Source of the DNA: Elmis aenea
Lineage: Eukaryota > Arthropoda > Insecta > Coleoptera > Elmidae
Length of the DNA stretch: 64,000 bases
NCBI GenBank assembly: GCA_947652605.1
Contig: OX393576.1
Location: 46,476,966-46,540,965, forward strand
Direction: 5' to 3'
This document shows, piece after piece, positions 23,471-34,524 of this stretch. Each line of letters starts with the position of its first letter. Positions within the stretch are counted from its first letter, which is position 1. Both the position numbers and the translations under genes were made by a program. The notes under the pieces were generated by a model. That model saw only the letters and a program-made list of their open reading frames with translations, did not search any database and was not told where the DNA came from.

Positions 23471-24446
23471 CTTACAGCTCCGTTATGAATAACGACTAAT
23501 GTCGTTGAACTGACGAATATATATTTTAAAAAAAATATATTTATCCTGTATTTCCTAAGTCCTTTATTGATAAAAATTACATACAGTCTTTTTTACCAAA
23601 CAATTAAATCATCATTGCAAGCGCTGCTTTAATGCAAGTGTGTATAACATTTGTAACTTTATGGTTAACGCTGTACTGAAAACAGACGTAGTAAAATGTA
23701 AATGGGAATATCCCATTACCGATTCTAATTACATACATGCCTTTCATCCTCACCTAAAACTACAAAACTGGCACAGAGTAGAAACAAATACTAGTGCAGA
23801 GCAGATTACAACACCATTACTAACAAAATCAACAGTTCAAATACATAGTGCTAGATATTCTAATTTTTCTTGTTACAATACAATTAATTTTGTATGAAAT
23901 ATGTGCAATTTAGACGTGTTGGTTTGGCGACAATATCTGTAATATGAGTACTACAGAGATTTAACAAATAGGCTATTTGCTTAAAGTAAAAATAAAAAGC
24001 CAAATTAAAGATTATTTTTGGGCTTATGTAAATTCTGATAAATATTTATTAAACATTGTAGAAAAATATTTAATTGGTTATCAGACTTTTATATAGCTCA
24101 AATTTTTCTAAGTTTCCTCGCACAGTCACATATTTTGTTTATTTTTTAAACATTTCTGACTTAACAAGTACCTACATTAAGATGTAAAATGCATTGCTCC
24201 CAAGTTGTACGAACAATAATTAGTGAACTAAGAATCTTCTGCGTAATGCCGGTGTTCATTAATTTGTTCTTAAGTTTGTCTATTTTAACTTGAAACTGGC
24301 GAATGTTTCAGATGACTCAAAATGTTTTAAATTTTTTGGTTGAAAGTTTAAAGTGCTTTATGGTGCATAATTATGCCGATTAATATTTCATTAAAAGCAT
24401 TTAAACAAAGAACAAAAGTTTAGGACATTATGTAACCGTCAAAATA
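23471..24446. other. AT-rich non-coding DNA
   Basis: No gene, RNA or paired repeats recognised. An 85-codon frame at 23640-23897 (+) has no known motif. Confidence 0.4.
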
Positions 24447-25414
24447 TACAGGGTGATTGATTGGGACCGGGCATTAAAAATACATGAAGAATGAAAAACG
24501 GTATTGATCTGAAATTTTGGTTATGACCATCTGATCTGTTTCATGAAAATATTTTCATGATGGCGACACTTCCGGAAATACCGGAAGTTGACGTCTACTT
24601 TCTTATTTCAAATACGGTCTATTTTTTATTGCATTTTTGGATTTAACGCGTTATTTTAGAGAGACTTTTAATAGCATTACCTATACCTAAGTGCAGTCGC
24701 TTTAGATTTTTTGACTTTTTTGATTTTCATCGTGATGCTACCGCCGCCATTAAATTTAGACTATGTATAGAAGAAACCTTGGAGTTCATGCTGGAATTTT
24801 TGCAATCGATGCATTACTTACAGAGTGTCCTAAATTTCATTTAATATAACTTCAGATCAGTAACTCGATTTTTTCGAATACAATGCCCAATTTATTTTCT
24901 TTCATTTTCTAATGCAAAATTAAATTCTGCATCAATCTGTATGCTCGTTTCCTATACCTATCTGCAATAATTTTCGAGTTATTAAGATTTTTTTATAAAG
25001 TTAAAATAAATTGCAACATTTTTAAATATTAGGCCTTAGAAATGACAACAAATGCCAATAATAATAGCTGTCAATCACTTTTATCGCGTTTGTCTAAAGT
25101 ATCCATGAAAATGGAAAATCAAGAGTAATCAAACACATAGTCAAAAAATCTAAAAAACGACTACACTTAGGAAGGTACCTATAGGGAATGCTATCAATAG
25201 TCCCTCTAAAATAACGTGTTAAATCCAAATATGCAATAAAAAATGGAATATTTAAAATAAGAAAGTAGACGTCAACTTCCGGCATTTCCGGAAGTGTCGC
25301 CACCTTGAAAATATTTTCATTAAACAGATCAGATGCCATTATGGTGATAACCAAAATTTCAGATCAATAGGTTTTTTATTCTTCATATATTTTTAATGCC
25401 CGGTTCCAATCAAT
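24447..25414. mobile_element. Fold-back element, TACAGGGTGATTGATTGG ends
   Basis: The left arm (24447 to about 24730) and right arm (about 25120-25414) are inverted copies. Both contain GACCGGGCATT or its partner GGTTCCAATC, the GGCGACACTTCCGGAAAT block, and GGAAGTTGACGTCTACTTTC. The right terminus has lost the last CACCCTGTA bases. About 390 bp of AT-rich filler separates the arms. No protein encoded. Confidence 0.78.
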
Positions 25415-26170
25415 AATAATGTCAATATTACATGTAACACCTAGGTTTTTTATAAAATACCGGTTCTCGGTAGTTAACCTATAAAATATTTATATAATTT
25501 CATACATTAACCAGTTATTGCACAAAATAAAGTATGAAATAAATAAAGGGTGTTTCAACAACTAAAGTAGGATTTGTTTTTTTTAAACAAATTCAAAGAA
25601 TTTCGATAATCAATTTTTTTAATTTTTTTTAGAATAGAGACATACAGATTATGCAAAAAATAGCACATCATGCAAATAACCGCCTCGGCTCTTTTTACGG
25701 ATCGCCACCCTTTTCTTGAAGTTTTGGGTCATTTTTTCGCTCTATCTCAGCATTAGCGGCTTCGACGTAAGCACAAATAATTTATTATTAGTTTTAAAAT
25801 TAAATCGAAATCGAAAATGTTTTTCTCCTGATACTACGAATACACGTGATAAATAAATACGCAATACAATGGCAATATTTGGAAACGTATCGGTAAATCT
25901 GTTTTCATTTATGTAATTTAATACATCCTGAGGAGAACACTCTTTTTTAATAAATCTTGGCAAGGTTTTCAATTCCTCAAATAAAGTCTTGCCATCAATA
26001 TCGCGATTATTAGAATCTTGTGTGTCGCTTAATTATGCAAATAGCATTGCGCGTAGAAAATATTGGCAAATTTATTTCATTTTTCATATAAAAAAAGGCG
26101 CACATCATATTCAGGCGTCCTTGTGCGGTGCACAATCTGCACAATCGCACGGCGCGGCCCTTATTAACCC
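25415..26170. repeat. Non-coding DNA with one repeat end
   Basis: AAGGGTGTTTCAACAACTAAAG at about 25548 looks like the left end of a TACAGGGTG-type repeat without a visible partner. The 26040-26170 stretch is GC-rich for this window (GCGCACATCATATTCAGGCG, CACGGCGCGGCCC) and resembles the PIF-type MITE interiors only loosely. Confidence 0.35.
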
Positions 26171-27540
26171 CCTTTTACTGACCAAATGAATGAGGAGCTT
26201 CAACTTAGGTTGATTTAAGCTTTTTTATTGATGAAAAAAACTGTTGGTTTATTTTCATTATTTGTTTAACTAAGACCTTTAACCTAACTCTCTATAACTG
26301 GTGTAAACAGAATTATACATATTAGGTATTTATGAACGTAGCATTCGTTTTTTACGCGATAAATTTTTCATTCCACACTTCTCACAGACCGCAGGAGCAT
26401 CCTTTAAAATAACGAGATAAAGTATAAAATAGCAAACTATTTCATAGTTTAAAGATTTCTAGCAGATCTTATAATATGAAATAAGCAGTTATTTCATAAC
26501 AAACGGAGTATACGCTTTAGCGATAACATATCCTGCATTTAAATATTAAATATTAAGGCCATTGCCTTCCTACCAATACAAAACTTTAAATTTATATTAT
26601 AAATAATAAGAAAACTATTGTTAAAACATATGAATAAAATTTTTCATCTTTTTCAGGAAACATTTTGTTAGATCCGATTGTTACTAATTACGTAATAACA
26701 TTATACTTTTATACGTTACCCATCCTTCTATCTTTAAAAGTTGGTGAGATTCGCATGTTGTTTACTTTAAAACATAAACCCTGTATATTTCTGCACTGAT
26801 TTATAGTTTGACATTTCTTTAAAAAGATAGTATACGTAAATTATGAAACAGTTACCAAATATCTTGGCTTATAATATTACTCTATTATTTCGTAAACTAA
26901 ATGTTTTGTTTGTTAGCGCACAATATCTTTATTTTGGTGGTAATATTAAGAAGGTATCTGTAGTATAAAACGTCCACTACATGTATAGTTGTATACAAAG
27001 AAAGGATTAAGTAGAAAATGAACTTTAAAACTAAATAGAAAGCCTAATTGAAACAAACTATCATCAACGTCTAATAAAACTTCTGCATTTGGCGTGTATG
27101 TTTTAGTTTTGTAATAAAAGAAGCGATGTGTCGTCGAATGCAATTTATAAACAGCAACGAATTAGAAACAAATGCTCTAGCGCGCGTATACCGCTAATTG
27201 AAACAAATGTAAAACAGCGTCGTATATAGTTAGGAACTTTGTATGAATCGAAAAGTTTCCTTATTTCAAAACAAATAAAACACACGAGTAGGTACGCTGG
27301 TGAATGTTTTGTACATTGGCAGATATTTTTAACTCAAACATTTAAAATGTATTTGGATGTTCATTAAATTTGGATTGTTTACTTAGATCATATTATGAAA
27401 TTGGGGGGCATTCTATGTCTAGTTGGATTACCCAATAATTTGTTTTCGTATAAAGTTGATAAGCCAAACAAAGCAGAGTCTGTGCCTAAATAAAGCTTAG
27501 TAAAATGTTTTTTGTTTTTTAAACTAAATAAAGTAGTTTT
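26171..27540. other. AT-rich non-coding DNA
   Basis: No gene or paired repeat recognised. Confidence 0.4.
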
Positions 27541-27839
27541 TGTGCGATCGTACTAGAAAGAGCTGTTTGACGGACGCGTTAGCAACCATAAAGTACTGCA
27601 TTACCGGCCCTATCCTTAGCAACGGCCGTAAAAGTTACTTTTCAGGCCGTTGCTAAGGAGAGGACCGGTAATGTAGTACATACGCCGTCATCTGTCAGTG
27701 ACAGAATGTCACGTAGTTTCTAACCTATAATTTTGAAAATTACTAAAAATTTAAATTGTTTTTAATTCGATCGCACAAAAAATGTAATATGCACCTCGGC
27801 CAAAACGTACTTTTTGGCCTTGATACATAAATAACTATT
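27541..27839 (+). repeat. CGATCGCAC / GGCC hairpin repeat, copy 2
   Basis: Begins TGTGCGATCGTAC and ends TTGATACATAAATAACTATT. Contains a strong hairpin: CCTTAGCAACGGCCGTAAAA, then GTTACTTTT, then CAGGCCGTTGCTAAGG, bracketed by ACCGGCCCTAT and AGAGGACCGGT. It is the near-exact inverse of 47809-48143 and overlaps the 9149 copy in its right half. GCGATCGCAC-type sequence occurs at the left end and again internally. Class and target duplication are unresolved. Confidence 0.75.
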
Positions 27840-27974
27840 ATTAAGAACAGCTTTTAGATTTTACCTCGATTTGTTGCTACAGAATACTCTAACTATATGT
27901 ATGTAAAATAAACGAAAAAGTTTCTGGTTTTTAAACAGGTTTATTACGTTGCAATTTTTAAAAAGATCCTACAT

Positions 27975-28007
27975 GTTTCGCAGATGTAATTTTATCTGCA
28001 TCCTCAG
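27975..28007 (-). ncRNA. Hammerhead-like motif CTGAGGA-stem-GAAAC, second copy
   Basis: On the minus strand CTGAGGA, one T, stem GCAGAT (AAAATTAC loop) ATCTGC, then GAAACATGTAGGATC. The stem sequence differs completely from the copy at 14101, yet pairs, while both boxes and the downstream GTAGGATC are retained. Two independent stems of the same shape support a structured RNA; cleavage activity is not shown. Confidence 0.4.
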
Positions 28008-28232
28008 GGATATTTCTAAAATTGTTGAAAATTGCTGAAATATTGTTGAAAAATGTTGAATAAGTTAAAATACCATGTTGAAATTGTGAAAAATTGAAAT
28101 ATCAGTTGCTTTTTTAAAAACGTTGAGAAGTAAACTTGAAATTATTCTTATATTGTATTACGAAGATTAGCTTAGGTATTCTTAATTTTAAAACATATTA
28201 AAAATTGTTCTTAACTAAATTTTGGACGATAC

Positions 28233-28366
28233 TTTTTAACAAAACACAAAATGACGGCACAAACACGTTAAAATGTACTGTTAAATTTCATTAAAATGTA
28301 CTGTTAAATTTCATTTAACAGTACATTTTAACGTGTTTGTGCCGTCATTTTGTGTTTTGTTAAAAA
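28233..28366. repeat. Palindrome of about 60-bp arms inside the element
   Basis: TTTTTAACAAAACACAAAAT, then GACGGCACAAACACGTTAAA..., is the exact inverse of the segment ending at 28366. At the centre AAAATGTACTGTTAAATTTC is tandemly duplicated, which leaves one arm longer by 23 bases. Confidence 0.85.
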
Positions 28367-28504
28367 CATGTAGGATCTTTTTAAAAATTGCAACGTAATA
28401 AACCTGTTTAAAAACCAGAAACTTTTTCGTTTATTTAACCTATAATCAAAAACAGGAGAAACCAACTTTATATATGTATGTATGTATGTTTGTGTCCGAA
28501 AAGC

Positions 28505-29045
28505 GTTTCTGTAAATTTACTTGACATTTAGGTTACTTTAGTCGGCTTTGAAGGTTACAGAATCGGTTTTTTGACAGAAAGTAAATTTTCTTAAATGGAA
28601 TAGTAGTGGTCCATGCGGTTATTTAAGTAGAGTATTTTCTGACGAATGTAACAATATCGATAACTTATATATATATATATATATATGTTGGAAGGCTGCT
28701 TCGCAGACTTAAACTATTATAAAATTGTATTTAGATGTCCTATTAATCGTAGTATACGGTGGTTCATTGCGACTACTTATTCCCAAAATTTTTGGATTTT
28801 TTAATTTAATAACTATAGTAGTTGAACTTAAAAGAACGATACTTAATCTTAATATTTTTTCATAATATTTTATGTCTGTGAAGCAGCCTTCCAACACAAA
28901 TATGTTATTGATATTGTTAAATTCGTCAGAAAATATTCTAATTAAATAACCGCTTGTACCACTAACATTCCATTTAAAAATATTGACTTTTTGTCAATAA
29001 ATCGATTCTGCAGCCTTTAAAGCCGATTAAAGTAAACGATTCCAA
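28505..29045. mobile_element. Fold-back with TA microsatellite in one arm
   Basis: The arms (28505 to about 28715 and about 28870-29045) are inverted copies sharing TTAGTCGGCTTTGAAG/TTTAAAGCCGATTAAAG, ATTTTCTGACGAAT/ATTCGTCAGAAAAT and GTTGGAAGGCTGCTTCGCAG/CTGTGAAGCAGCCTTCCAAC. A TATATATA run (about 28664-28686) sits in the left arm just before GTTGGAAGG and is absent from the right. The loop of about 150 bp is AT-rich. Confidence 0.75.
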
Positions 29046-29099
29046 ATATTTTTTAAAGATCAATCAATTATCAATAAGAAAATGTCAAAATATAGAGTG

Positions 29100-29589
29100 T
29101 GTTCCATTTAAAACTATTGACTTATGCATGTTTAAAGTTTAGCCAATTGGACCGGGCATAAAAAACACCCTGTGTATTATTTTAAAAATTTTACGAGCCA
29201 GCAATCACTACGACCCTATTGTCAACTAAAGCATCAATCTATTATTGCTAATTTGTGAAATATGAATAGTTTTTTTAGAGTCCTGTTCCTGTCAATATTT
29301 CCATGAAAAATTAAATAACTCAAAAACGATTAATTTAAGGTTTTTCAAACCTTACACATTATTGAAAGAGAATTTAATTTTTGCTCCTAAAAAATTTAAA
29401 ATATACAGGGTGTTCTATTTAAGAAAACAAAGTTACGTATCAGTGCGCAAAAACAAAAAACTGTTTATAGTTAAAAACAATTTAAGGCCATGTAGTAAAT
29501 GACTACAATCAACTTTCATTCGAATTTTTTTGGTAAAGTTATCGCAAGACGAGATACCGACGCGTTACGTTACTTTACACACTGTATAA
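29100..29589 (-). repeat. TACAGTGTGTAAAGTAACG-ended repeat, copy 1
   Basis: On the minus strand it starts at the ACACTGTATAA end (29589). It shares the CGAGATACCG / TATCTCGTCTTG region, the embedded ATACAGGGTGTTCTATTTAAG and the GGAACAGGACTC-like block with the inverted copy at 62336. A separate CACCCTGTG end at about 29168-29175 precedes it. Non-coding. Confidence 0.6.
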
Positions 29590-29599
29590 TAATGTATGA

Positions 29600-30606
29600 A
29601 ACCACATTTTCTCCGTGTAACACCAGGTGACCAATAACGTGATTCTAAAAGGTATTCCTGGAGGTGATCCTTGGGTGTTCGTGGTCGGAACTCTGTAGGT
29701 GTAAATTGCTTAAACTTAATATTCTAACATTCTTTGGAGTTTCTGACAGTTCATCTTGGATCACACAGAGTTTCAAACAATTTTAGAGGGCTAGTGATTC
29801 GCCTACATAACTGTACGGAAATATTTTTTTTTTAAGATTGTGTTTCTTTTAAATACACATCTTATTATGTTATTACTTATCAATAAACTTTAATTACCAA
29901 CAATACATTACAAAACGCCACACCAATCCAATGCAATGTGGATATAACTGTCACTAAAAGCAATTCCGTGTAGGGGTAGTTTATGTCAGCAACATAACAT
30001 GATTTAGTTTACTGCTCCGAGCAATATGTTTACCATCTTTACCTAAATTTGATATAAATTAAGCAGTTGGGATACTCCACCAAATTGGTAATATTCTTAG
30101 CTAGCTATAAAAATGTTAGCTGCAAATAAATTAAATGCCAATATCAGGTAGTTTATTTACAAAAATGTCATTACGAGTAGACAAACGTTGCAGAACGTAT
30201 CAGTTTCAGCGGTATTAAAGTTTCGTTACCGTTGCAAAAAAAAAAAACTACATACGTCAGTTGCAGCATGCCATACAACTTGTACAGATTTATTTATTTA
30301 GTAATGATACAGGATATGGACAATGTCATTTCATATCTACAGCAAAACTGATAAGAACTTTAAATAAATCTCATACAGCTTGTAATAAGGTTGCCTGCGA
30401 CGAACAACGCCAAAAACTCGATGAACCGAAGCAAACAGCATTAAAACTTTTTCATCTAGGGGCCTAAAATGATAAAACGCAATTCCACTCGATAATAAGT
30501 AAATGGATGCGCTTTTAAAAGTGGTTAAAGAAGGTGCACAGTTATGAAATGAAGAGTACCACTGCTTATTATTTGTGCCTTTCATGGATGGATTACGTGA
30601 AAACCT
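29600..30606. other. Non-coding DNA
   Basis: No gene or paired repeat recognised. Two short open frames (30261-30467 + and 30337-30585 -) overlap on opposite strands and match no family. Confidence 0.35.
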
Positions 30607-30744
30607 TTAGGCCGTTTTCACACACGACGGCAATACCGCTGCCGTTGCCGCCAGCGGTAGCGGCATCAGAAGTCCGAGTCTTTCACACACGACGGCATTA
30701 CCGCTGCCGCTGAATAGTTTGTTTTTAGTTGTGACGATAGAAAG

Positions 30745-30987
30745 ATGTATGCTGCTGTCAACACACGTTATCTCCTTGGGCTAATTTACCTTAGGAAGTG
30801 CAGATGTAATAAAAATAAAAGAAAATACTGGGTTCATCCCCTTTTAAGCATGCGATATTTGGAAGGAAGTTTTTATAGTTTGTTTAAAAAACTTAGAGAA
30901 GATCAATCAAAATTCTTTAATTACTTTCGAATGAGTGCCAATACGTTTGATATTTTGGTGCAATTAGGTATTACAAACAAGTATTAA
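30745..30987 (+). pseudogene. PIF/Harbinger transposase, N-terminal fragment
   Basis: The 80-residue frame contains KYWVHPLLSMRYLEGSFYSL near residues 29-48, then KKLREDQSKFFNYFRMSANTF (residues about 48-69; KKLRED...FFNYFRMS), the typical N-terminal WVHP...YFRMS block of Harbinger DDE transposases. That region precedes the catalytic DDE nuclease domain, which cuts at TWA targets. The frame ends at TAA 30985 and the DDE part is deleted, so it cannot act. The ATG lies about 130 bases inside the element's left end, as in intact relatives. Confidence 0.85.
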
Positions 30988-31167
30988 GCACCAGGATACT
31001 AGAATTGAAGGTGTCGTTTGTTAATGTGGCTATTTTCCAGCCTAGGGGAAATCTTACGATAAACAAACAGTTCTTGTAAAGGGGGTTTTAAAAGTATTTC
31101 GTAATTTTTAATTTTACCAAAAATATTTAGAAGAATGTTTAATAGACCCCAACATATATGTACATTG

Positions 31168-31819
31168 TACATGGTGGCCTATTTTCGATGCCCATACCTC
31201 GGTAATTATCAGAGATAGAAAAAAAAACTATGTACGTGGTCTAGATTTCTTTTTTTGACACGAATTCATTGCCGTAAACAGATTTTTGATATCTTTTTTA
31301 ATTTTCGAAATATAGCCAAAAACCGATTTTCGACAATTTTCAAAAATGGTAAATATCTCGCTTAAACAAAAAGATAGAGAAAAAATCTAAAGATATTTTT
31401 GGCATGGTTTTTTGTCCTTAATAAGATAGCGATGTTCAATTGTTTTTTACTCATACTAATATTGATTTATTACACCTAACTTTGTTATTTTAAATGGCAA
31501 CCACAAGCAAATTATATATTTTTGAAAAGTGCAAAAAATAAGCTTTCGATTTATGTCACAGCCAACTATGGTTGCCATTTAAAATAATAAAGTTAGGTGT
31601 AATATATCAACATTCGTATGAGCAAAAAAAAAATTAAACATCGCCATCTTATTAAGGACAAAAAACTATGCCAAAAATGTCTCTAAAGTTTTCCTCCATC
31701 TTTTCGTTTAAGCGAGATATTTAACATTTTTGAAAATTGACGAAAATCGGTTTTTGGCTATATTTCGAAAATTAAAAAAGATATCAAAAATCTGTTCACA
31801 AAATATAGGCCACCCTGTA
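31168..31819. mobile_element. Fold-back element nested in the PIF element, TACAGGGTGGCCTAT ends
   Basis: The arms are inverted: TACATGGTGGCCTATTTTCG at the left (one base off TACAGGG) and ATATAGGCCACCCTGTA at the right. Internal pairs include CGAAATATAGCCAAAAACCG, TTAAGCGAGATATTT-type and GGTTGCCATTTAAAATAA-type sequences. The centre at about 31500-31570 is unique. The sequence AGCCAACTATGGTTGCCATT recurs at 53628-53650 in another fold-back, so the two families share core DNA. Confidence 0.82.
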
Positions 31820-32499
31820 CTTATATATTATATAACATACATGTGAGACTACAATTTTACATAAACAAATAATTTTTATCTATTACAGTTTTCTATATTT
31901 GTCATTTAAAACACCCTAGATTAGTTTTTATTTGAAAAAAACAGTTCTCATATGGAAACACTGAATGAGAACAAGTACGGCGGCATCCGAAATTGTCGAG
32001 ATCACCGACGGCTGCACAAACCGCTGCCGTCGACGGCGACGGCAATTTGCCGTCCCGCGCCTGTGTGTGAAAGCACCCATTTGATTACATTGAAGTCGGC
32101 AGCGCTGACGCCGACGGCAGCGGTTTTGCCGTCGTGTGTGAAAACGGCCTTACGATTCATCATGAGAAGTTTACATTTCCAAAGTAAGATGTTTTATAGC
32201 TACATTATTCAAAATGTTTACATTATTATTAAATCTGAGAATGTTTTTGTAAAGTTTATCAGACAATGGGAATCCCCAGTTTGGGATTTTACATAGACAG
32301 TAGATCCCGATCTAGTCGATGAGTGGTTAATTAGGACCGACAATTATAAGAGGCAAATCCCAAACAATAAAAAAAATACATAGTATGACAATCAAGTTTC
32401 CCAATGATTTTGTCCTGTTGGTAATAATGGCGCGTTTTGTCTATGAATAATAGAAATACCAATGATGATGTTGAACTATAAGGCGTACTAATTTAAGTC

Positions 32500-33275
32500 A
32501 AATCCTTTGAGTTGTTTGAGACTGATGCTGTTTTGTGCGTTTAAAACATTTGTCGTTTCTCAATTTTCATGATGAAGCAAAAAACCGCGATTAAGTTGTA
32601 AGGTAAATTAAAAAATGTTGCAACAGAAACATTCCAAATGATAAAAAAGCTAAGAAGTCGTTTGTTTATCAAGAAACTGTTCAATAGCACAAGCGGCTTA
32701 AATATAAAAAGAGTCGCTTGAAATCAAGGAAAAAGGCAGGCGCTGTTTTTTTAACATCAAAGGACTAATTCATCACGTATTTCTACCCAAGAGGCAAATA
32801 GTGCATGGCAAATTTTATGCAAAGACCACGGGTAGCTAATTTTTTAAAAAAATCTAGTTTGGTCTTAACTTGACGAGAACACGTCGTGGTTTCTACGGGT
32901 GATATCGATTAACGAGATCGATAAATATAGGATATCGATATTTCGGTATCGACATACTGATATCCGATAGTTCTTGATATCGATTAAAAAAATGAGAGCC
33001 GAGCACTTTTCGATATCGCCCACCCCTAGTGGTTCCTACTGCACTTGTGTCGTACTTTTTGACGAAGAAGAAGTTGGCCGTAGTATAATACTTTCCTTAC
33101 TCACCTGAATCGACACCTGCGAGCTTTTTTTGTCTTCAAAACTAGAATTAAAGTTGCATAATAAAAGATTCGATAATGTACCAATCACTCAAAAAAGAGT
33201 GAGAATCAAATTGATGACTGACTCAACACAAAAATCTTGAGAAATTTCTAATTACAAAATGAAAGATGTAAAGCA
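32500..33275 (+). pseudogene. Decayed mariner transposase remnant
   Basis: Joined by eye in shifting frames, the stretch shows DIKGLIHHVFLPKRQIVHGK (about 32754-32815), which corresponds to the mariner DxxGxxHHEFLPxGxTVN block around the second catalytic region. Further on, about 33115-33180, CELFLSSKLELKLHNKRFDN corresponds to the CDFFLFxxLKxxLKGxRF block after the third aspartate. The reading frame has multiple stops, and the piece in between is replaced by a 135-bp hAT insertion (32894-33028). The catalytic HDNAPAH motif is lost. It cannot be active. Confidence 0.65.
32894..33028. mobile_element. Miniature hAT (135 bp) with GATATCGAT units, inserted in the mariner
   Basis: Ends TACGGGTGATATCGATTAAC and GATATCGCCCACCCCTA are imperfect inverted repeats. 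The flanks GTGGTTTC (32886-32893) and GTGGTTCC (33029-33036) form an 8-bp duplication with one mismatch. GATATCGAT-like palindromes fill the body. hAT assignment comes from duplication length and the GGGGTGGG-type end. Confidence 0.75.
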
Positions 33276-33680
33276 TACAGGGTGCGCCAATAGTGCAATA
33301 TAGTCCATTATTGCCCTTAATGTCAACTTATTAAAAAAAAGTTTTTAATGAAACTTGTAAAATTTCTAGACGTGCATGTTTTAAAATTAGTTTCAAGTAT
33401 ACAGGGTGTTTCATAAAAGTGGGGCGGTACTAAAGGTTGTTTTTTTTAATTGAACACCCAGTATATTTTTGCAATATCGAATTCAGCAAGTCTAAATACA
33501 TCAAAATTCATTTATATTATACAGGGTGCTTTTTATAGATGTGCCAACTTCTTAATTTTCAAACATCAATAACTTTATTTTTTCAATTAGAAATATTATA
33601 AGTTTCATTAAAAACTTTTTTTTGATAAGTTAACATTAAGGGCAATAATGGACTTCACCGCACTATTGGCGCACCCTCTA
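33276..33680. mobile_element. Fold-back, TACAGGGTGCGCCAATAGTG ends
   Basis: Left end TACAGGGTGCGCCAATAGTG and right end CACTATTGGCGCACCCTCTA bound it. The arms include GTCCATTATTGCCCTTAATG and AGTTTTTAATGAAACTTGTA with their inverses. Two further TACAGGGTG starts lie inside (about 33400 and 33520), so smaller elements of the same kind are nested. Confidence 0.82.
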
Positions 33681-33836
33681 TGATCGAGGATGATATTATG
33701 TTGAAGATTCACATTAATACCATTTTAGTCACACGAAGGGTACCTTTTTTATTTTAGTAATCCATACACTTTGTGGTTACACTGTGTATAACCCAAAAGT
33801 TTGGAGTTTTATTGGGTCACATGACCATTATACTAA

Positions 33837-34520
33837 CCCTTAACTACGGAGGTAAAAAAAACTTACACTTCTACCTATGTAGGTCCACTTTAAAGGATAA
33901 AAATGTTATCTTTAAGAAATTAAACAACTTTTAACTTACAAGTTACTTACGTGCATTTTACAAATAAAATGCATTATAAAAATTACTTAATAATGCTTAT
34001 TTTTAGTAGTGCTTATCGATGTTACTAATATAACTGATAATGGAACATGCGTTTTTTTAATAAGAAAAAAATAAAATAAACAAGAATCTAAATTTTTTTT
34101 TCAAACTAAAAACTTATAAAATAATAATTTGTGTACTTTCCTCATGCAGCCAGTACCTATTGGTTTAGATTAGAGCATTGGATACCAATCGGCCTTTTGC
34201 ACTCAATACAGATATGCTGAATTTTTCTGAATTTTCTTGATGGACGAACATAGCATAATTTACGATTGGATCTTTCAAAATTTGGTCAGAATCGATCTTT
34301 AGAAAAATTAAAAACAACTACCGGTGTTGGTCCCCAGGACCAACAAATAAAATTAAAATCGCTGTGCTTACTGTTGCACGTTCCACTTACATGTGGTGTG
34401 CAATTATGCCCTCCGGGCACTTATCACTGACCGGTGGAAAGGTACCAGACCGACCGCCGCCGCCGGCTAATGTGAATATGCTCAAGAATAATAACAATTC
34501 AAAACGTCGGTAGTTAAGGG
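33837..34520. mobile_element. Non-autonomous piggyBac-like element (684 bp)
   Basis: Ends CCCTTAACTACGGAGGT and CGTCGGTAGTTAAGGG are inverted repeats beginning CCCT, as in piggyBac. TTAA flanks the right side (34521-34524) and CTAA, one change from TTAA, the left (33833-33836). The right third has an unusual GC-rich block with GGTTGGTCC-type palindrome (GTTGGTCCCCAGGACCAAC, about 34325-34345) and CCGACCGCCGCCGCCGG (about 34450). No transposase remains. Confidence 0.8.
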
Positions 34521-34524
34521 TTAA

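Larger units (their letters stand above)
27906..28436. mobile_element. Non-autonomous element with about 70-bp inverted ends (531 bp)
   Basis: Ends AAATAAACGAAAAAGTTTCT and its inverse extend through CAGGTTTATTACGTTGCAAT and GATCCTACATG on both sides, near-perfectly. Inside lie a hammerhead-like motif on the minus strand (27975-28007) and a large palindrome (28233-28366). No open frame. The class is unclear because no convincing target duplication is visible. Confidence 0.8.
30610..32149. mobile_element. PIF/Harbinger element, deleted, with a fold-back inserted (1540 bp)
   Basis: Ends GGCCGTTTTCACACACGACG and CGTCGTGTGTGAAAACGGCC are perfect inverted repeats, flanked by TTA duplications (30607-30609 and 32150-32152). 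The subterminal region repeats the end motif (TTTCACACACGACGGCATTA at about 30690). It retains the start of a transposase (30745-30987) and has a 650-bp fold-back inside at 31168-31819. Ends are intact, so it could still be mobilised in trans. Confidence 0.93.

Noticed and set aside
32900..33030. GATATCGAT palindromes as a regulatory site cluster
   Set aside because: Explained by a miniature hAT with inverted ends and an 8-bp flanking duplication.
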